DNA of 64,000 bases, from contig CM060734.1 of assembly GCA_030704615.1 (NCBI GenBank), forward strand, positions 49,988,042 to 50,052,041, read 5' to 3'. Numbering within the stretch: the first letter of the stretch is position 1; the number at the start of each line of letters is the position of its first letter. This DNA comes from Takakia lepidozioides (lineage: Eukaryota > Streptophyta > Takakiopsida > Takakiales > Takakiaceae). The translations under genes and the position numbers were made by a program. Positions 21,572 to 33,720 of this stretch are shown here, piece by piece. The notes beneath the pieces were generated by a model, which was given only the letters and a program-made list of their open reading frames with translations, ran no database searches and was not told where the DNA came from.

Positions 21572-22785
21572 ATGGCTGTGCCATCTGGGGGTGAGGGAGG
21601 CTCAATAGAAATGGTTGACTATGAAGAGGGGGAGGAGCCATGCATTATAAAGGTAGAGATTATTTCAGCTCAGAATGTGTGGGCTGCTGAACCAGTAGAG
21701 CTGAAATCAAAAGCTGGGTTCAGTATTAAGTTCCCAGGGGGAGAACCGGAGGATGCACCACCGGAGATTGAGGGAGTGTTGCCAGACGTTGTGGAAGACA
21801 TCAGAGCAGGGCTGGTTTCTCCAGGAGGCCCTCCCGCCAAGGAGCCGCTGCCAGCGGAGGCAGCTACAACAAATGGGCCACCTCCACATGGAGCTCCAAC
21901 AAAGGGGCCAGCACCTGCACAGGGAGCTCTGGCAAAAGGGACTGGCCCAGAGGGGAAAAAGGGAGCTCCTACAAAGGGGGCTGTACCAGAGGAGGCTACA
22001 GGAAAGGGGGCATCCACAGGGGGAGGTCTAGAAGAGGGAGCTGAAGGTGGATCGCTACCTCCTCCACCGCCCCCACCGGTGAGCTTTTCCATGGGCCCTC
22101 TGGTGCGTGAGTTTGACAGAGTGCCCGAATACACCTTGTGGCACAGGTTCTTGCATGAGCCGATGATTGCCACCTTGTATTGGATCTCGCCAAGTGGTGC
22201 TACCAAGACAATCCTCGCAACAGCACGGGTTGACCTGACAGGGGTGCTGGATTTGAATGGGAATTCTATGGAGGGAACTTACGCATTGGAAGCTTATGGG
22301 GACCCAACTCCAACACCTCCTCCAGCGAAAAAAGGAGGTAAGTCTGCCCCTCCACCCAAAAAAGATGAGAAGGGAAAGAAGGGTGATGAAAAGGGGAAGA
22401 AGGTCGCCCCAGCTGCACCGGTGGAAGCTATCCCTGTACTGTTACCAGGGGCCACGATGAAAGTAAGAATATCCACCAGCATCCCCCTTCTTTCAGACAT
22501 TGATCGGAAGGATGGATTTGTCATGGAACTCGATGTTATTGCGGTAAGGTCGCTCCCACCCAAAGTCAAGGAATTTGGAACCCCTGGGAATGTGGACCCA
22601 TTTTCTTATACTGTTGGTCTCAAAATACCTGGTCTGTCAGGGGCCTGGTGGGATTCGCTGACATGCTTTGAGGAAACAGATAAGGCCAATCTTTCTGTGC
22701 TCAAGGCTGTTGCAAGCACAATTGAAATGGAAGAAGTGACATTTCCTAAACCTCTTGAGCCACCTGAAGACAAGGGGGCTGGTCC
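21572..22785 (+). pseudogene. CFAP70: CFAP70 (TTC18)-like gene, N-terminal coding block
   Basis: A long ATG-initiated frame starts MAVPSGGEGGSIEMVDYEEG. It has a C2-like segment (IIKVEIISAQNVWAAEP), a Pro/Lys/Gly-rich insert of about 100 residues, then EYTLWHRFLHEPMIATLYWI, TARVDLTGVLDLNG, a Lys-rich linker and VDPFSYTVGLKIPGL. Order and spacing match the N-terminal half of cilia- and flagella-associated protein 70, an axonemal protein of the central pair/outer-dynein region needed for beating. The block is open for about 400 codons. The frame then loses homology at 22786-22870, where either an 83-bp intron with a poor donor or an indel must be assumed. The downstream parts listed next contain definite lesions, so I call the locus a pseudogene. 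Confidence 0.75.
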
Positions 22786-22867
22786 AAGGCAACAACCAAC
22801 CTCACGAATGTGTTGTGTGTTGTGGGAGAAGTGCAAATCATTTCAACATCTTCCACTTTCTCTCAGG

Positions 22868-23495
22868 CTTTTGGCTGTTGTTTGGGGAGAGCGATGGGAG
22901 CGAGTCACAACAAGTTGACCTTCCACAATCACTGGGGACACCAGATGAATTTGAAGTGGGAACCCCCACCCCCGAGCCTGAGATGATCACAGAAATGCAT
23001 GCAGTGATAAAATGGAAGGCGTCTGTAAGGAGGTATTTACCTAGTGAGGGGGCCGACGAATTGAGAGAGAGGATTAAAAAAGGGGGAAAATTTGAGGGTG
23101 AGTTGTCAAGATACTTAAGCAAGAAAGTATCGATGATCTCTTTGACCCTCTGGTGGTGGTCAAACGGAAGGACACAATAGCAAAGGTGGTACTGGACACT
23201 GCACACCTGCCGAAGTTGCTCAGTCACAAATCTTTATCATCATAAAGACAAGCCTTCCTTTAGAGCCGACTTGGTGCCCACCTCCAGAACCTGAACTGAA
23301 ATTGGAAGATATTATTCCGCCACGACCAAAGGCACCAACAGTTTATAACACAGTAAAAATTGCAACAGAAAAATTCAAGGAATTCGTCCAGATTGCTGCT
23401 CCTGACATTTCCAATTTGCATCAGAGAGTTGTGGGGGGAGAAAAATTCGAGGAGCCCCAGCTTGGAGCTGAAAGCTTGCTAACCAAGTCCAGGTG
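22868..23495 (+). pseudogene. CFAP70: CFAP70-like gene, middle coding block
   Basis: The frame at 22868-23125 gives MHAVIKWKASVRRYLPSEGA and KKGGKFEGELSRYL, close to the SWKASVRRYLP..GKFEGELSRY region of the family. One base is missing at about 23122, after which a second frame gives KQESIDDLFDPLVVVKRKDT up to 23250. A further shift then opens the frame LEPTWCPPPEPELKLEDIIP and VYNTVKIATEKFKEFVQIAA to 23495. Two indels within 130 bases of otherwise conserved protein sequence are lesions, because no intron signals explain them. Confidence 0.7.
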
Positions 23496-24087
23496 ACACC
23501 GCATCTCTAACCAGAGATTGATAGCTAGTCTTTTGCATATATCTCTTTGATTGTTCCCCGTTATTTAGAAGAATGGCGATAGGTGCACGTTTACATTATA
23601 AAGGTCATTCATCGCAACAGAACAAAGGAAGAACCACTTTCTGATGCATCCTACGATGGACATCCTTCTCTTGAGGCTCCATCAGCCATATACTTACCTA
23701 CTAGGCAGAAGATAAATGTCTGCATATAGTTTTGCATCAGACCATGTAGGCAAGTACTAAGTGTTTGGAATGTAGTTTGAGAGAAAGCTGATGGCTTGGA
23801 AGAAGGAAGAAGGCCAAAATCTTTGTATGATATGATCGTCACTTGCTAGGCTCTTTAGCGTAGGAGGACATGAACATCCATCATTGTTGAGTGTATAAAA
23901 TTTCTTTTACAGTAATGCTTACCATCTTGACTATCGGCCTGCCCCCAATTGTCCCCATGCACCTGGTTCCCCCTTTTTCTCTCCCAAAATATAGGATTGA
24001 AAGCAAGGCAGATATAAGAAAGACGGTGGTACACGAGGTACATGCTCGGGGGCTTGACAGCTGATGAGAGATGAGATGAACAGTAGG

Positions 24088-24724
24088 GTGTTCAAGATCG
24101 CTTCCAAGAAGTTCAAGTTTGGAAAGAAAGATGCAATCTCTTCTGGCAAGTTTGACTTTTGCAATTCTCTATATGTGAAACTGATGGAGGAAATCCATGC
24201 CTGCCTGGCTGACCTCTTCCTCAAGGTGAACTCTTCATTGCTTTCAATACCTCGCAAAGTCAACTGCCAACATGAGAGGCTGAGTTAAGAATCTCTCTGT
24301 TTAAAATCAATGGCAGTACAACTCCAGCCGCATGCCATATCTGTGTTGGGTGAAAGGCCCATTTGTAGTACTCCATGCTCAAAGCCATCCCTTTAACTGA
24401 CACTCAAATCAATCCCGTGGACTAGATTGTTGTCAGTTGTGTGCGATGACCAAGTTTCACGCATTTTACGGCCAAAGACAGTTTTGGGCACACGTCCCTC
24501 AAGGTTATGGCAAAGTCAACTTTGACAATAAACATTTGTGTAGTACACCTCACTGAGCTTGGTTATTGCACCTGTTAGAATGGGGCTTCACAAGGAATCT
24601 CCACCATTTTCTCATGCTGATGTGCAAAATGGTGCCTACAACGCCATTTGGCAAAGAAGATAAACCTTTGTCAGAGAGAGAGCAAAAACTTCAATACCTA
24701 CGCCAGCTTGCCAATGAATACGAG
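24088..24724 (+). pseudogene. CFAP70: CFAP70-like gene, exons before the TPR array
   Basis: Two exons are visible. The first ends at 24235 (CNSLYVKLMEEIHACLADLF, donor AAG|GTGAAC) and matches the helical region just before the TPR array. The second ends at 24724 (PLSEREQKLQYLRQLANEYE, donor GAG|GTACTA) and is the first TPR half-repeat. Intervening sequence is intronic. Confidence 0.65.
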
Positions 24725-24895
24725 GTACTAAGCCATATATATGACACTATTTGTCACATCTGTCCATCTGTTGTTCTATTTTGACCATGGGCCCTAGGGT
24801 CTCCTGTGCATATTATAAAGTTTCTTTCTTTCCCTCTCTTTGTGCAAGTAAAAGATCTATCCTTCTTTCTTTCGTTCTGTCTTTGGATATTCCGC

Positions 24896-24962
24896 AGAGA
24901 GAGACACACACACTCTCTCTCTCACACACAAACACAATCACACACCGACACCAACACCCACA
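24896..24962. repeat. CA/CT-rich microsatellite in a CFAP70 intron
   Basis: Runs of ACACAC, CTCTCTCTCT and CACACAAACACA. It produces false open frames on both strands. Confidence 0.8.
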
Positions 24963-25406
24963 TACGTAATTGGTTACCAAAGACACAAGTGCTCTCTCAG
25001 CCCCTTGTAACATGTGAATATCAGTGTTTTTTATGCCATGCATGCTTCACAGTGTCCATGACACTGCTTATATAAATTGTAACATATCATTGGTAATGTC
25101 ATATTGATCGACCTTCTACCACTTTACAGATAGCATCCACTGCCACTTAATATTACGAACTAAAACTAAAATCAAGCAGTAAAAAGAGTGGCCATGGGCT
25201 GTGAAAGAGCGAGGGCACTTCAATAGCAAACTTGTGTACTAAGAGTGGGGAATTATCTATATCCTATGGAGTCCATGGCGGAAAAGCCACTGTTGTAATT
25301 CAGCTCATGACACTTACAACTACATCTGATCAGGGTCTTGTACAACTATCCATTTACCTTGCTAATCCGTACATTGTATTGATGAAAACTAATTGTGGAT
25401 TTTCAG

Positions 25407-25514
25407 TATGATGGAGACTACAGATCTGCAAACAAGTTCCATCAAGACAGGCTTTTGGGAGAGAGTATCCATGATGCTGACATCTGGCTTGAATACGGTT
25501 GTTTCTGTATGCGT
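25407..25514 (+). pseudogene. CFAP70: CFAP70-like gene, TPR exon
   Basis: The 36-codon exon lies between TTTTCAG and GTAGGT: YDGDYRSANKFHQDRLLGES, then HDADIWLEYGCFCMR. It is a canonical TPR helix pair and joins in phase to the exon starting at 25883. Confidence 0.75.
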
Positions 25515-25882
25515 GTAGGTCCACTCTCCTTACTCTTTTTTGCTACATCCTCTCCAAACTCTCATTTTTTTTCTCATGTTGTGGGATGTGCTCTATCTGA
25601 ACACTTAGTGCTAAAAATTTTAAGGTACTTAGAGGACCTGGAATGCCACAGAAACATCAGCTGGAATTGCAAATGCTCTCTTCTCACTTCCCTCAATAGT
25701 CCCATAGCTGTCCATGTAGTTTTATGGAATTGACTTGTCAATCTGTGGCCCTATGTTGCTAAGCTCTTCGAGTACATAACAGTTCTCACTGGGTGACAAC
25801 CTGTCTGGTATTGTCGACAACAAGAAAGCTTTGTTAGCACCGATCAGACCCTATCCTAGCCCCATACACGGGGAGACCCAAG

Positions 25883-26070
25883 GACCGCGGTAAAGCAGAG
25901 GAATGCTTTCGAGAGGCTATTACATTGGACAAGAACCATTTCCTGAGTTTGCTTGCATTGGCCTGTCTGATGTGGCACGAGGATTTCTTACACAGACTGA
26001 AGTTATTCTTCACAGTGCCATTGAGCTGCACCCAGAAGAAGAATTCACTCCCTGGTGTATACTAAGTCAA
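25883..26070 (+). pseudogene. CFAP70: CFAP70-like gene, TPR exon with frameshift
   Basis: DRGKAEECFREAITLDKNHF and SLLALACLMWHEDFL are followed by a one-base shift near 25985, and then by QTEVILHSAIELHPEEEFTP in the next frame. The two halves together make the expected A-B helix repeat, so the shift is a lesion. Confidence 0.75.
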
Positions 26071-26290
26071 GTGCGTTCCTTGATATAGTAAAGATTTTTA
26101 TCTCAGTCAAGACATGATCGTATTAAGTTTATGGATCGACGCCTAGCACTGCACCTCCACACCACCATGAGAAGAACATAACTGAGGTCTGTAAAAGGTC
26201 AATGCCTGGAGAACAAAACCTGTGTAGTTGTCTGATGCTTCCTCTCAAGAAGATTGTCCAAAATCAGTTGTTTGGTACCTTTTTTTGCAG

Positions 26291-26738
26291 ATACACCAGG
26301 CGCAAGCACAGAGGGTTTACGTGCGGAACTGTCTAAAGAAGGCTGAATTGCTTTACAAATCTGCAAAAGCTTCACGCAACCTGTACACGGCCCCCCATAT
26401 CCTTCTCTCGAATCTCATAAAGTTTCCCTTTAGTGCAGCATATTTGGTGCTTAGGGGACACGATCCCAGCACTGTCTTCATCGATGCTCCACTTCTGCTC
26501 CTCAACTTGCATCTCCCGAAAGAAGCCAAGCAGATTCTGTGGTGTGTTCTCAACTGTTTTGGACAATAAGTGGGCCCAGGCGAAATCCCATGAGCTGATG
26601 ATGGAGTACAAGCGAGGGGAGGTTTGGCTGAAGGAGAATTTGGCGCTTTTCAAAGAGGACGCTATGGCCTGGTTGCTCATGGGACGCAATCGACATGTCA
26701 GTGGCCAGTTTTAGGCTGCCATAGAAGCTTATGAGAAG
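26291..26738 (+). pseudogene. CFAP70: CFAP70-like gene, TPR exon with frameshift and nonsense codon
   Basis: After the acceptor TTTTTTGCAG the frame reads IHQAQAQRVYVRNCLKKAEL and FIDAPLLLLNLHLPKEAKQI. It shifts near 26555 to LDNKWAQAKSHELMMEYKRG and FKEDAMAWLLMGRNRHVSGQ. At 26712-26714 a TAG stands in the middle of a TPR (GQF-stop-AAIEAYEKV), followed by the donor AAG|GTGACT. This nonsense codon between well-conserved flanks is the clearest sign that the locus is dead. Confidence 0.8.
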
Positions 26739-27429
26739 GTGACTGGGTTCCATGACATATCTATCTGCTGCTGCTCTTCTTACTGTTTTGAAAAACTCTA
26801 CTATGTCTCTTTCCCTCACAAGGCCCTACTTTTGGTTGCTCTGGTGAGCGATCAAATGTAACATGCCTCATGTGTCCCAACCAGAGGACTTTTGGGATAG
26901 GCCTGCAACTGGGTCCATGGTACCTGGATCCTAATGCCTTCTGCATCCCCGTGAACAACCCTCAGGTGAAAGAAAAAATAGCCCCCTGAGTAAGGGACTG
27001 CGTCCACACGGTACATGGTTTAATGTAAACTAGAGTACCCAATAAGATGCAGGTGGAGGAATTGCTTCCACAAAATGGGACCTGGGATTTTGGAGGTCTA
27101 AGGGAAGAACCACCTATAGATGCTGAGGTTGCGCTGTTAACAGCTGTGAATGTGACCTCCAAAAAGAGATCATGCCATACAAGCTGGAGGCAGATTAACT
27201 TATCCTGACTCCCATCAATCTTCTTCTTCTGACAATTTGTTATTTTGATTTCAGACATCTCTAGAGCTCTCGCAGACAATCCAAAGGTTTTGAACAACGT
27301 TTCTTCTTAAGATGGCGCTCAACCCTTAAGATGCGTATTTTCTATGTAAGCAAAGAGCTTTGAATTAGTCCAGTTATGGAGTGCTTACTCAGTTGACATT
27401 TTAGTCGTCTCATTAACATGTCCATGCAG

Positions 27430-27814
27430 CATTTGCGTTACCAAGACAAGAATGACATCTACTCCTACGTGTACCTGGATATGGGAAACTCCCACCTTCA
27501 GCGAAAAAATTATATGGCCGCCAAGCAGATTTTCCTCAAGGTTTGTTCTATAGGCCTCACAACCAGCTCATGGCTAGGGGCTGGTATTGCCTTCTTCAGA
27601 ATGGGGGATTTCAAGCACGCTGAAATCGCGCTTGTAGAAGGCAACCACATGGACAGCAAAAATCAGAAGCTGTGGGCTTACCTCGCCCTGACCTGTCTTG
27701 CAATGGACCGTTCTGACGAGGCTGAGCTTTCCAGCAGATGCAGAAGACAGAGCTGACGAATGTGCCATTACTTCTCGAGGTTGCTGATGCCTTTGCGAAG
27801 CTCGGAAATTACAG
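27430..27814 (+). pseudogene. CFAP70: CFAP70-like gene, C-terminal TPR exon
   Basis: After CATGCAG the frame reads YSYVYLDMGNSHLQRKNYMA, SSWLGAGIAFFRMGDFKHAE and NQKLWAYLALTCLAMDRSDE, which matches the last TPRs of CFAP70. A one-base loss near 27732 moves the end (QMQKTELTNVPLLLEVADAF AKLGNYR, 27735-27811) to another frame. It is followed by the donor CAG|GTGAAC. The final short exon is not identified. Confidence 0.8.
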
Positions 27815-30800
27815 GTGAACACTCCTAATACACCTATTAGAATCAACTCAATCCACGCATTTCTTTTCTCCCTGCATTTGTGAATGAATACGACCCCTCT
27901 GTCCAGCTTCCGCTAGGGCCGGATGTGGCGTCAAGAGACGAAGAAATGTCCTGGGTTTTTGGAATTGTCCCCACTCCCGATACTAATGCTTCCGGAGCTG
28001 GCTGAATCGACTGTCTTGGCAAGTGCGAGCAGAACTCATTTCATTGAAGGAGGGACTCAACGTCAAGGAAGAAGTGGGTGGATCCATATGTAGCGTAAGA
28101 TGTTTACTTACAAATGTGAAGTGTCATCTACAGTTTTTTAATATAGCTTTCCCTTGAGCTGATGAAGGGATGCGGAGGCAGCAGTCATGGAAGCTCTGAA
28201 AGAAGACGAGGGCCGTGTAAGCGCGCGTTTTAAGCTTGCCGAACATCCCAACTTTTGTGGATTATTAGTACCTCATGAGCCCCACTTTGAAGCAGAACTT
28301 TGCACAGAATGCACCATTCCCCCTCATTGCTCAGCTCGCAGTAACACCCAAAGAGTGTACTCTTGAGTCTTCACAAGAATGCTCACTAACCAAAGACACC
28401 CTAATCGAGTCAGTTTCATCAACCAGGGCAGTGGCGGGGGCGGAGTGCGCCTTTCAAATCTGAACTTAGACATGGTTTTGTGGAGCATTATACTGGAGTT
28501 GGAGTAGGAGCACCTCCATCCTCCCATTGGCTGTACGGAAGACAAATTCGAAGACGACAGGGGGAGGAAGGCAACACGGCCGGAATTGTGCAGCACGGAG
28601 CTTGAACGATCGCACATGCGTGGCGACATCATGAAATCTGGATCTGAGACTGATGTCTTGTGGGGTACTGCTTACTTAATGTCCTTGTATTGAAGGCGAC
28701 GTGGTCTCATCGAGGACAAGAATGATCCCTGAGTACGCACAACATGGACTTTCAAGGACTTTGACCAGACGCAAAGACTAGAGTTGCCATTGCAAGTCTG
28801 GTTGGCCTTTCTTGGCTGTGTCGAGGAGGGAAAGAATTTCCTCAACAAAATTGAAGTCGCACCAGGTTTCGGTGTGGCTTGATGCCCGTGGGAATTCATG
28901 GCAGTGCAGAGCTAACCGAACTCTTTGCACCGAAATGAAATGAAATGGTGCTTCATATCGTCCGCGGAGAGCTCATAGAGCTTACTATGGGACAAAGGAA
29001 AACATGAGAGAGAAAACAAAACCAGAGCCAAGAATAAAGCTATTGCTCGAGTAACTGTGTAAGGGTGAAGGCGGCCTCGTGCAGATAAGCTGCCAAGCAT
29101 TTCTGATCCGAGGAAGGTCTGTTCTCGCAGGAAGCACGAGATCAAAGAGAGAGAACCTCTCTCCCAGACTCTCCACCTTTCCTAATGGATGATTTTCCTC
29201 TCATCCACGAGCCATATTTTGATGTCCATGACATTGGGAGTTGAATTCTCAGGAATTTCACCTGCACGGTTGGCACATCTTGTGCATGACGACTACCCTG
29301 GATCCTATGTATGAGGGGCGATTCTGCAAACGAGGATGATTGGCAATCGGTCAACGACTTCTTGCACCCAAAACATGGGAATGCAAAGAGAGCACTTTCA
29401 TTGGGGACAGATCTGCTTTTACTGGCCCCCCACCAGGGCCACAATTCCTGCAGTTTATTCACGCACCTTTTTTGGGTCACTAGCGTTCAGAGTTTACTAG
29501 GCTCACAAAAAAATTGTCACTAGGGTTTAGGCATGACCAAATATAAACTCATGGACCTCCTTCACGTGTCTTCTTTGGCTTGCTCATTCATGAGTTGGTG
29601 TATCTTGTAGAGCTCCTGGATGTTGCTTTGGTTTCATTGACCATTGTTGAGTTGTTCAAAGAACCACCTAGTGTTTGTTTGTTTGTTTGGACCAAACTCT
29701 GGTAACCCTGGTTTGTGATCCCAGCAGGAGCCCTATTACTTGTTTGAACTATCATCTCCTTTTACAGAAAACAGTGAGCATGTACGGTTTCTTAATGCTT
29801 TGAAAGGTTTCTGTTCATTAGCTGGTTGAGGAATTCAAATGTCTCCTTTCTCAGGCAATTTCCAGAGGGTTCAGTTTCTCAGGACACGTCTTGAGATGGG
29901 TTGAAGACCCCAATCTTTTACCTACAATGGTTGCTTCCTGGCATCTTATCTGCCTGCCTAGGTACACAGAATCGTCATCACATGAGGACGATGAAGCAGA
30001 GAGTAGCAGTGCAAGTGATTCATCACGTTCCAAACATGAAAAACAAGGAGCTGGAGGTGGGGCTGTCAGCAAGACATTCCCCACCTATGAAGACTAACAA
30101 GGAGGGAAGATGAAGATTTTTTTTCTGAGAATTATGCACTCTTTCTATGCTTTGACCGTTTGGGAAAGCATATGAGAGTGTGTTTACGAAGTAGAATATC
30201 CAATTTATGTGACTCTAGGTTGACCTGTGGCTTCTTCAAGAAGGTGAGCTCTATGTTTGTATATGAAAAGCTTGCAAGTAACAGAGTGAGAAATAATACT
30301 TCCATTCCAGTTGGAAAGCCTTGTTATTGTTATCGAGGTTGGCCTTGTGTGAAAAGAGTGCTAGTTGTCACATGCCGTGAACATTTCTCTTGGGCCATTC
30401 TCTAACCTCTCTCTGGGTTTCTACATTTTAAGGCGTCCGACCTCATCTTTTGTGGTAAGTTCTCCAGTATGGGCAAGTTTGACAGAATTTGCTAGTTTTT
30501 GCATTTCGTGATTATCCACGAAATGAAAAGAAACGAGGAGTAGGCCTGCTGAAGCAAGCTCCTTTTGTGATGGGTCTTCACCCATAGTTCTATTACCTCC
30601 CATTTGGGAATTGGACATTTTTTAATCATCCACAACTCATTGTTTCTGGAAAAGGGGAGGGAAGAGCAAAGAGCGAGGGCAAGCATCTGACAGATACTCA
30701 CACCTTTGAGGATGGATTTGAAGACATTAGCAGCATGGAAAACAAGAAATGGAGTAAGAACTGGAGACAAATTGGTGGACTTTTCAGTATACTCACCTTT

Positions 30801-30825
30801 CACAATCAGTGGTGTACTGTGGCAG
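27815..30825. other. Unassigned region between CFAP70 and WDR70 remnants
   Basis: Many short open frames but no recognised domain. One stretch at about 28737-28881 (plus) reads WTFKDFDQTQRLELPLQVWL, then CVEEGKNFLNKIEVAPGFGV before a stop, and looks protein-like, but I cannot name it. The acidic Ser-rich frame at 29963-30094 is low-complexity. Confidence 0.3.
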
Positions 30826-31026
30826 ATTTATGACAGAGATGGTTTCACATTAGGTGAGTTTGTGAAAGGAGACATGTACATACGCAACCTGAAGAATACC
30901 AAGGGCCATATATCAGGACTTACAGGGGGCCAATGGCACCCCAAGGAGCGTCAGACAGCCCTCACTTCGTCTGAGGATGGGTCTCTTAGAATTTGGGATG
31001 TAACCAATTTCAAGAGCCAAAAACAG
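30826..31026 (+). pseudogene. WDR70: WDR70 homologue, internal WD40 exon
   Basis: The 67-codon exon lies between TGGCAG and CAG|GTGCAC: IYDRDGFTLGEFVKGDMYIR, LKNTKGHISGLTGGQWHPKE and TSSEDGSLRIWDVTNFKSQK. It is very close to WD repeat-containing protein 70 (gastrulation-defective 1 type, a nuclear WD40 protein linked to DNA-damage responses). Splice sites and frame are intact. The exons that should precede it (first WD repeats) and those that should follow (repeats 4-7) are not found nearby, so it is a gene fragment or part of a rearranged gene. Confidence 0.85.
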
Positions 31027-32279
31027 GTGCACGTTGTTGAGGGACACCAATGACGTTCTGGACAAGTTACATGCAGAAAGTCAGAAGCTATTAATGTTGT
31101 GACTGCGCAGGTTTAACAGATTGCCAGCAAAAGTAGGACAACTTCAGAGCAGAGGCCAGGATCCGCATGAAAGCTTCTGATGGAGTTGAGATGCAGGTAC
31201 CTGTGAGCCTCCAAAATAAGGACGCTCCAGTGACAACTCACAAACACTTCGAACATGTCATTAATATCATTCATGCACACATTTGTGGAGAAACAGTGAA
31301 TGGGACACTCTTTCACAAGTTACTGAGACCTCCCTGGTTCTTGCTGAAGTTCGGCCCGAACTGAATGTTCAAGCTAGGCAATTAGGAAATAGAATAGGCA
31401 GTAGTAGTAACTTAGGACGGCGCATTGATAACTTCGATGCAGGTGCTGGCATGGCGACAGCTCTTGTTACGAGGTTAGTGGGTGAAAAACCTCTTGATCA
31501 GTTATCTGATGATTTGGGTAGAGATGTAAAGGCATACCTTGTAACACAAAATTCGGCTGAAATAACAGACCTGCCGCCCGCTGCAACTCCGAATTCCCCC
31601 ACATTGTCATACCTTTTGTCCACTCCCCACTATAGTGTGGTACCTTGTAGACTATAATCAGAAGGGTCAAATCTATCATATATGTCTATCTTACATGGTT
31701 GCAGTCAGGAGGTTACAGTTGTTTTGCTATGTTTCTGAAGGGATGCAATATCTTTCCCTGCATGACAGTGGCAATGAAGTGAAGTTGTCTGTATGAATTC
31801 ATCTCTGGAAGTTATGGGGGAAGTGATGGAAGAGACACAGAGATTTGTGGAGATCACTGTGCAACTCCTGATGGATTGGTGAGGGGAGGCACTGTCAGGT
31901 TATCAGCTGAATTGGCTGTGTATGAGTTCCTGTAGGTCAACTGTTGTCAATCAGGCACAGTCTGCAGGTTGAGTTAGGGGCTGGCATTGAGAGGAAGGCA
32001 TGATATTGGGCCTAGCACTGCTACTGTAGCCCTTGAACCCAGATCTGAGAAATGACTGACTGGTTGCACTGCAAGTTACATTGCTGAAAGAACGGTGCTG
32101 AAAGAGAGGAAGTGAGATCTCCCATCCAGACCATTCGTGATAGGGACTTCAAATTGCATAGTCAGTTGTTCCTTCCACCAGCTACCCACAGTCCCTGGAT
32201 GGCAAATATTGTCTATTGTAATTGGGTGTTACAGCCAAGACTCAACACGCCTGACAGAGGACATGGTGAATGATTGCAG
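31027..32279. other. Sequence between the two WDR70 exons
   Basis: A plus-strand open frame (31283-31657) is not recognised. No WD40 motif is seen on the plus strand. Confidence 0.3.
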
Positions 32280-32447
32280 GAAGGTGGGATGATCAAGGAG
32301 ACATGGATGGAAGAGGATCCTTGGGAAGCCCTTTTGAAGCATGTGAATGGTGCAGTCACAGATCCCTTTTACATTGCACCTGCATATGCCGAAACACAGC
32401 CTGAACCCATTTTCCATCAATCAGACGAGGAAGAGGAAGAAACATGA
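32280..32447 (+). pseudogene. WDR70: WDR70 homologue, last exon
   Basis: After the acceptor ATTGCAG the frame reads EGGMIKETWMEEDPWEALLK, then DPFYIAPAYAETQPEPIFHQ and SDEEEEET with a stop at 32445-32447. This is the conserved WDR70 C-terminus. It lies 1.25 kb after the internal WD40 exon in the same orientation. The 250 or so residues that should lie between are not visible in that space, so an internal deletion is inferred. Confidence 0.85.
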
Positions 32448-33520
32448 GATGGTGCCCAAGCGCCTAGTTGTGCAGTTAGGAAATAGAGAGTGTGGGAGTG
32501 ACAAACCATGGCCATCCAGCAATTCTATATGCAGCTCTGTATATTACCCCTTGTAAGTGCTTGTGTGTATGCACACATTACAGAAGTAGACCATTCTGTC
32601 AGAAAAGTCCTTTCAGCCATTGGTGGCTTGAAACTGGAGATTATGTAAGGGTAGTGCCTGTTTGTGTCAGTTTGGCGTGCCCAACTTTCAAATCTAGGGG
32701 AGACTCACTCCTGTGGAGGTTTTACTTCCTTTCCCAATCCTCATAGGATCTGCCACTTAATACCAGTCAACATAAGTTAAATGTCTACCATTCAGTTGGC
32801 GCGAGTCCAATGCTCGTCTTTGTTTTGTCCATAATTATTTTGGAATAGATTTGAAGAGTGGCGGTATGATAGGCATTGGTGTACCTCCGGTGTGCAGACA
32901 CTCTTCCTGCATGGTATCCCCGCAGACATTGTACAGGAGTGTAGTAAAATGAAGGCGCGGATTCATTCTCCTACTCACACCATGGTCACGGTTTTATTGG
33001 CATGGTTTTGATGGAGCAATTATCAATAACAACATATCAAGTTGAAATGTGGGTGACTTTCCCCTGATGAGACGAGAGCTTGTGCCTCCTAGTTCTAGAT
33101 GAAAATTCCCAAACAACATTGAATGGAAGGTTTTTTAGTCACCAGAGCAGATGGGTACAACCTTGTCATGCAAACAGACAGAAGCCAAGATCGCGAGAGA
33201 ATGAACTGCAAGCACGAGAGAAGCTGGAGAATGAGGGAGACTGAATTGCAAGCTCAGTTCGTTCCTCAATCACTGAAACCCTAGAATGCAATGGACGGTC
33301 AAATTGCAATCGAGCAAGCGCGATCAATGGCCTAGATCAAAGATCGATATCAATGGACGGTCAGATTCAATGATTCAATCACAGCCTCTTGTTCTCACTG
33401 AATCGAGCGACGTGGTGAGCCAGGTCAATTTCATCCTCAGCTGCTCAGTTCATCCTTTTTCGACTTTAATGTTCATCCAATCAACACATCTAATAAAAAA
33501 TTCGATCATTTCGTTATATT
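32448..33520. other. Spacer after the WDR70 remnant
   Basis: No gene supported. The open frames here carry no domain. Confidence 0.3.
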
Positions 33521-33524
33521 GGAT

Positions 33525-33690
33525 TCTCTCGCCCTTGCATTTCATCCTCTCGCGCTCTACGGCTTCTCCCTTTGCTTCTCTCGCATTCTACGGCTTCTAC
33601 CTTCGCTTCTCTCGCATTCTACGACTTCTCTCTTTTCTTCTCTCGAGCTCTTCGGCTTCTCTCGCGCTCTTAGGGTTTTACCTCTTAGCG
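33525..33690. repeat. Pyrimidine-rich tandem repeat, unit about 30-36 bp
   Basis: Repeats of the type CTTCTCTCGCATTCTACGG occur about five times and end in TCTTAGGGTTTTACC. They lie directly upstream of an ATG at 33721 and may be a leader or promoter of the unidentified frame there. Confidence 0.65.
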
Positions 33691-33720
33691 CCGCTGCTGT
33701 GTCGTTTGCTTGTCCTAGCC

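Noticed and set aside
24806-25075. Open frames over the CA/CT microsatellite
   Set aside because: Made by simple repeats inside a CFAP70 intron.
29963-30094. Acidic Ser-rich frame as the N-terminus of WDR70
   Set aside because: Only composition is similar. No conserved WDR70 N-terminal motif or connecting exon was found.
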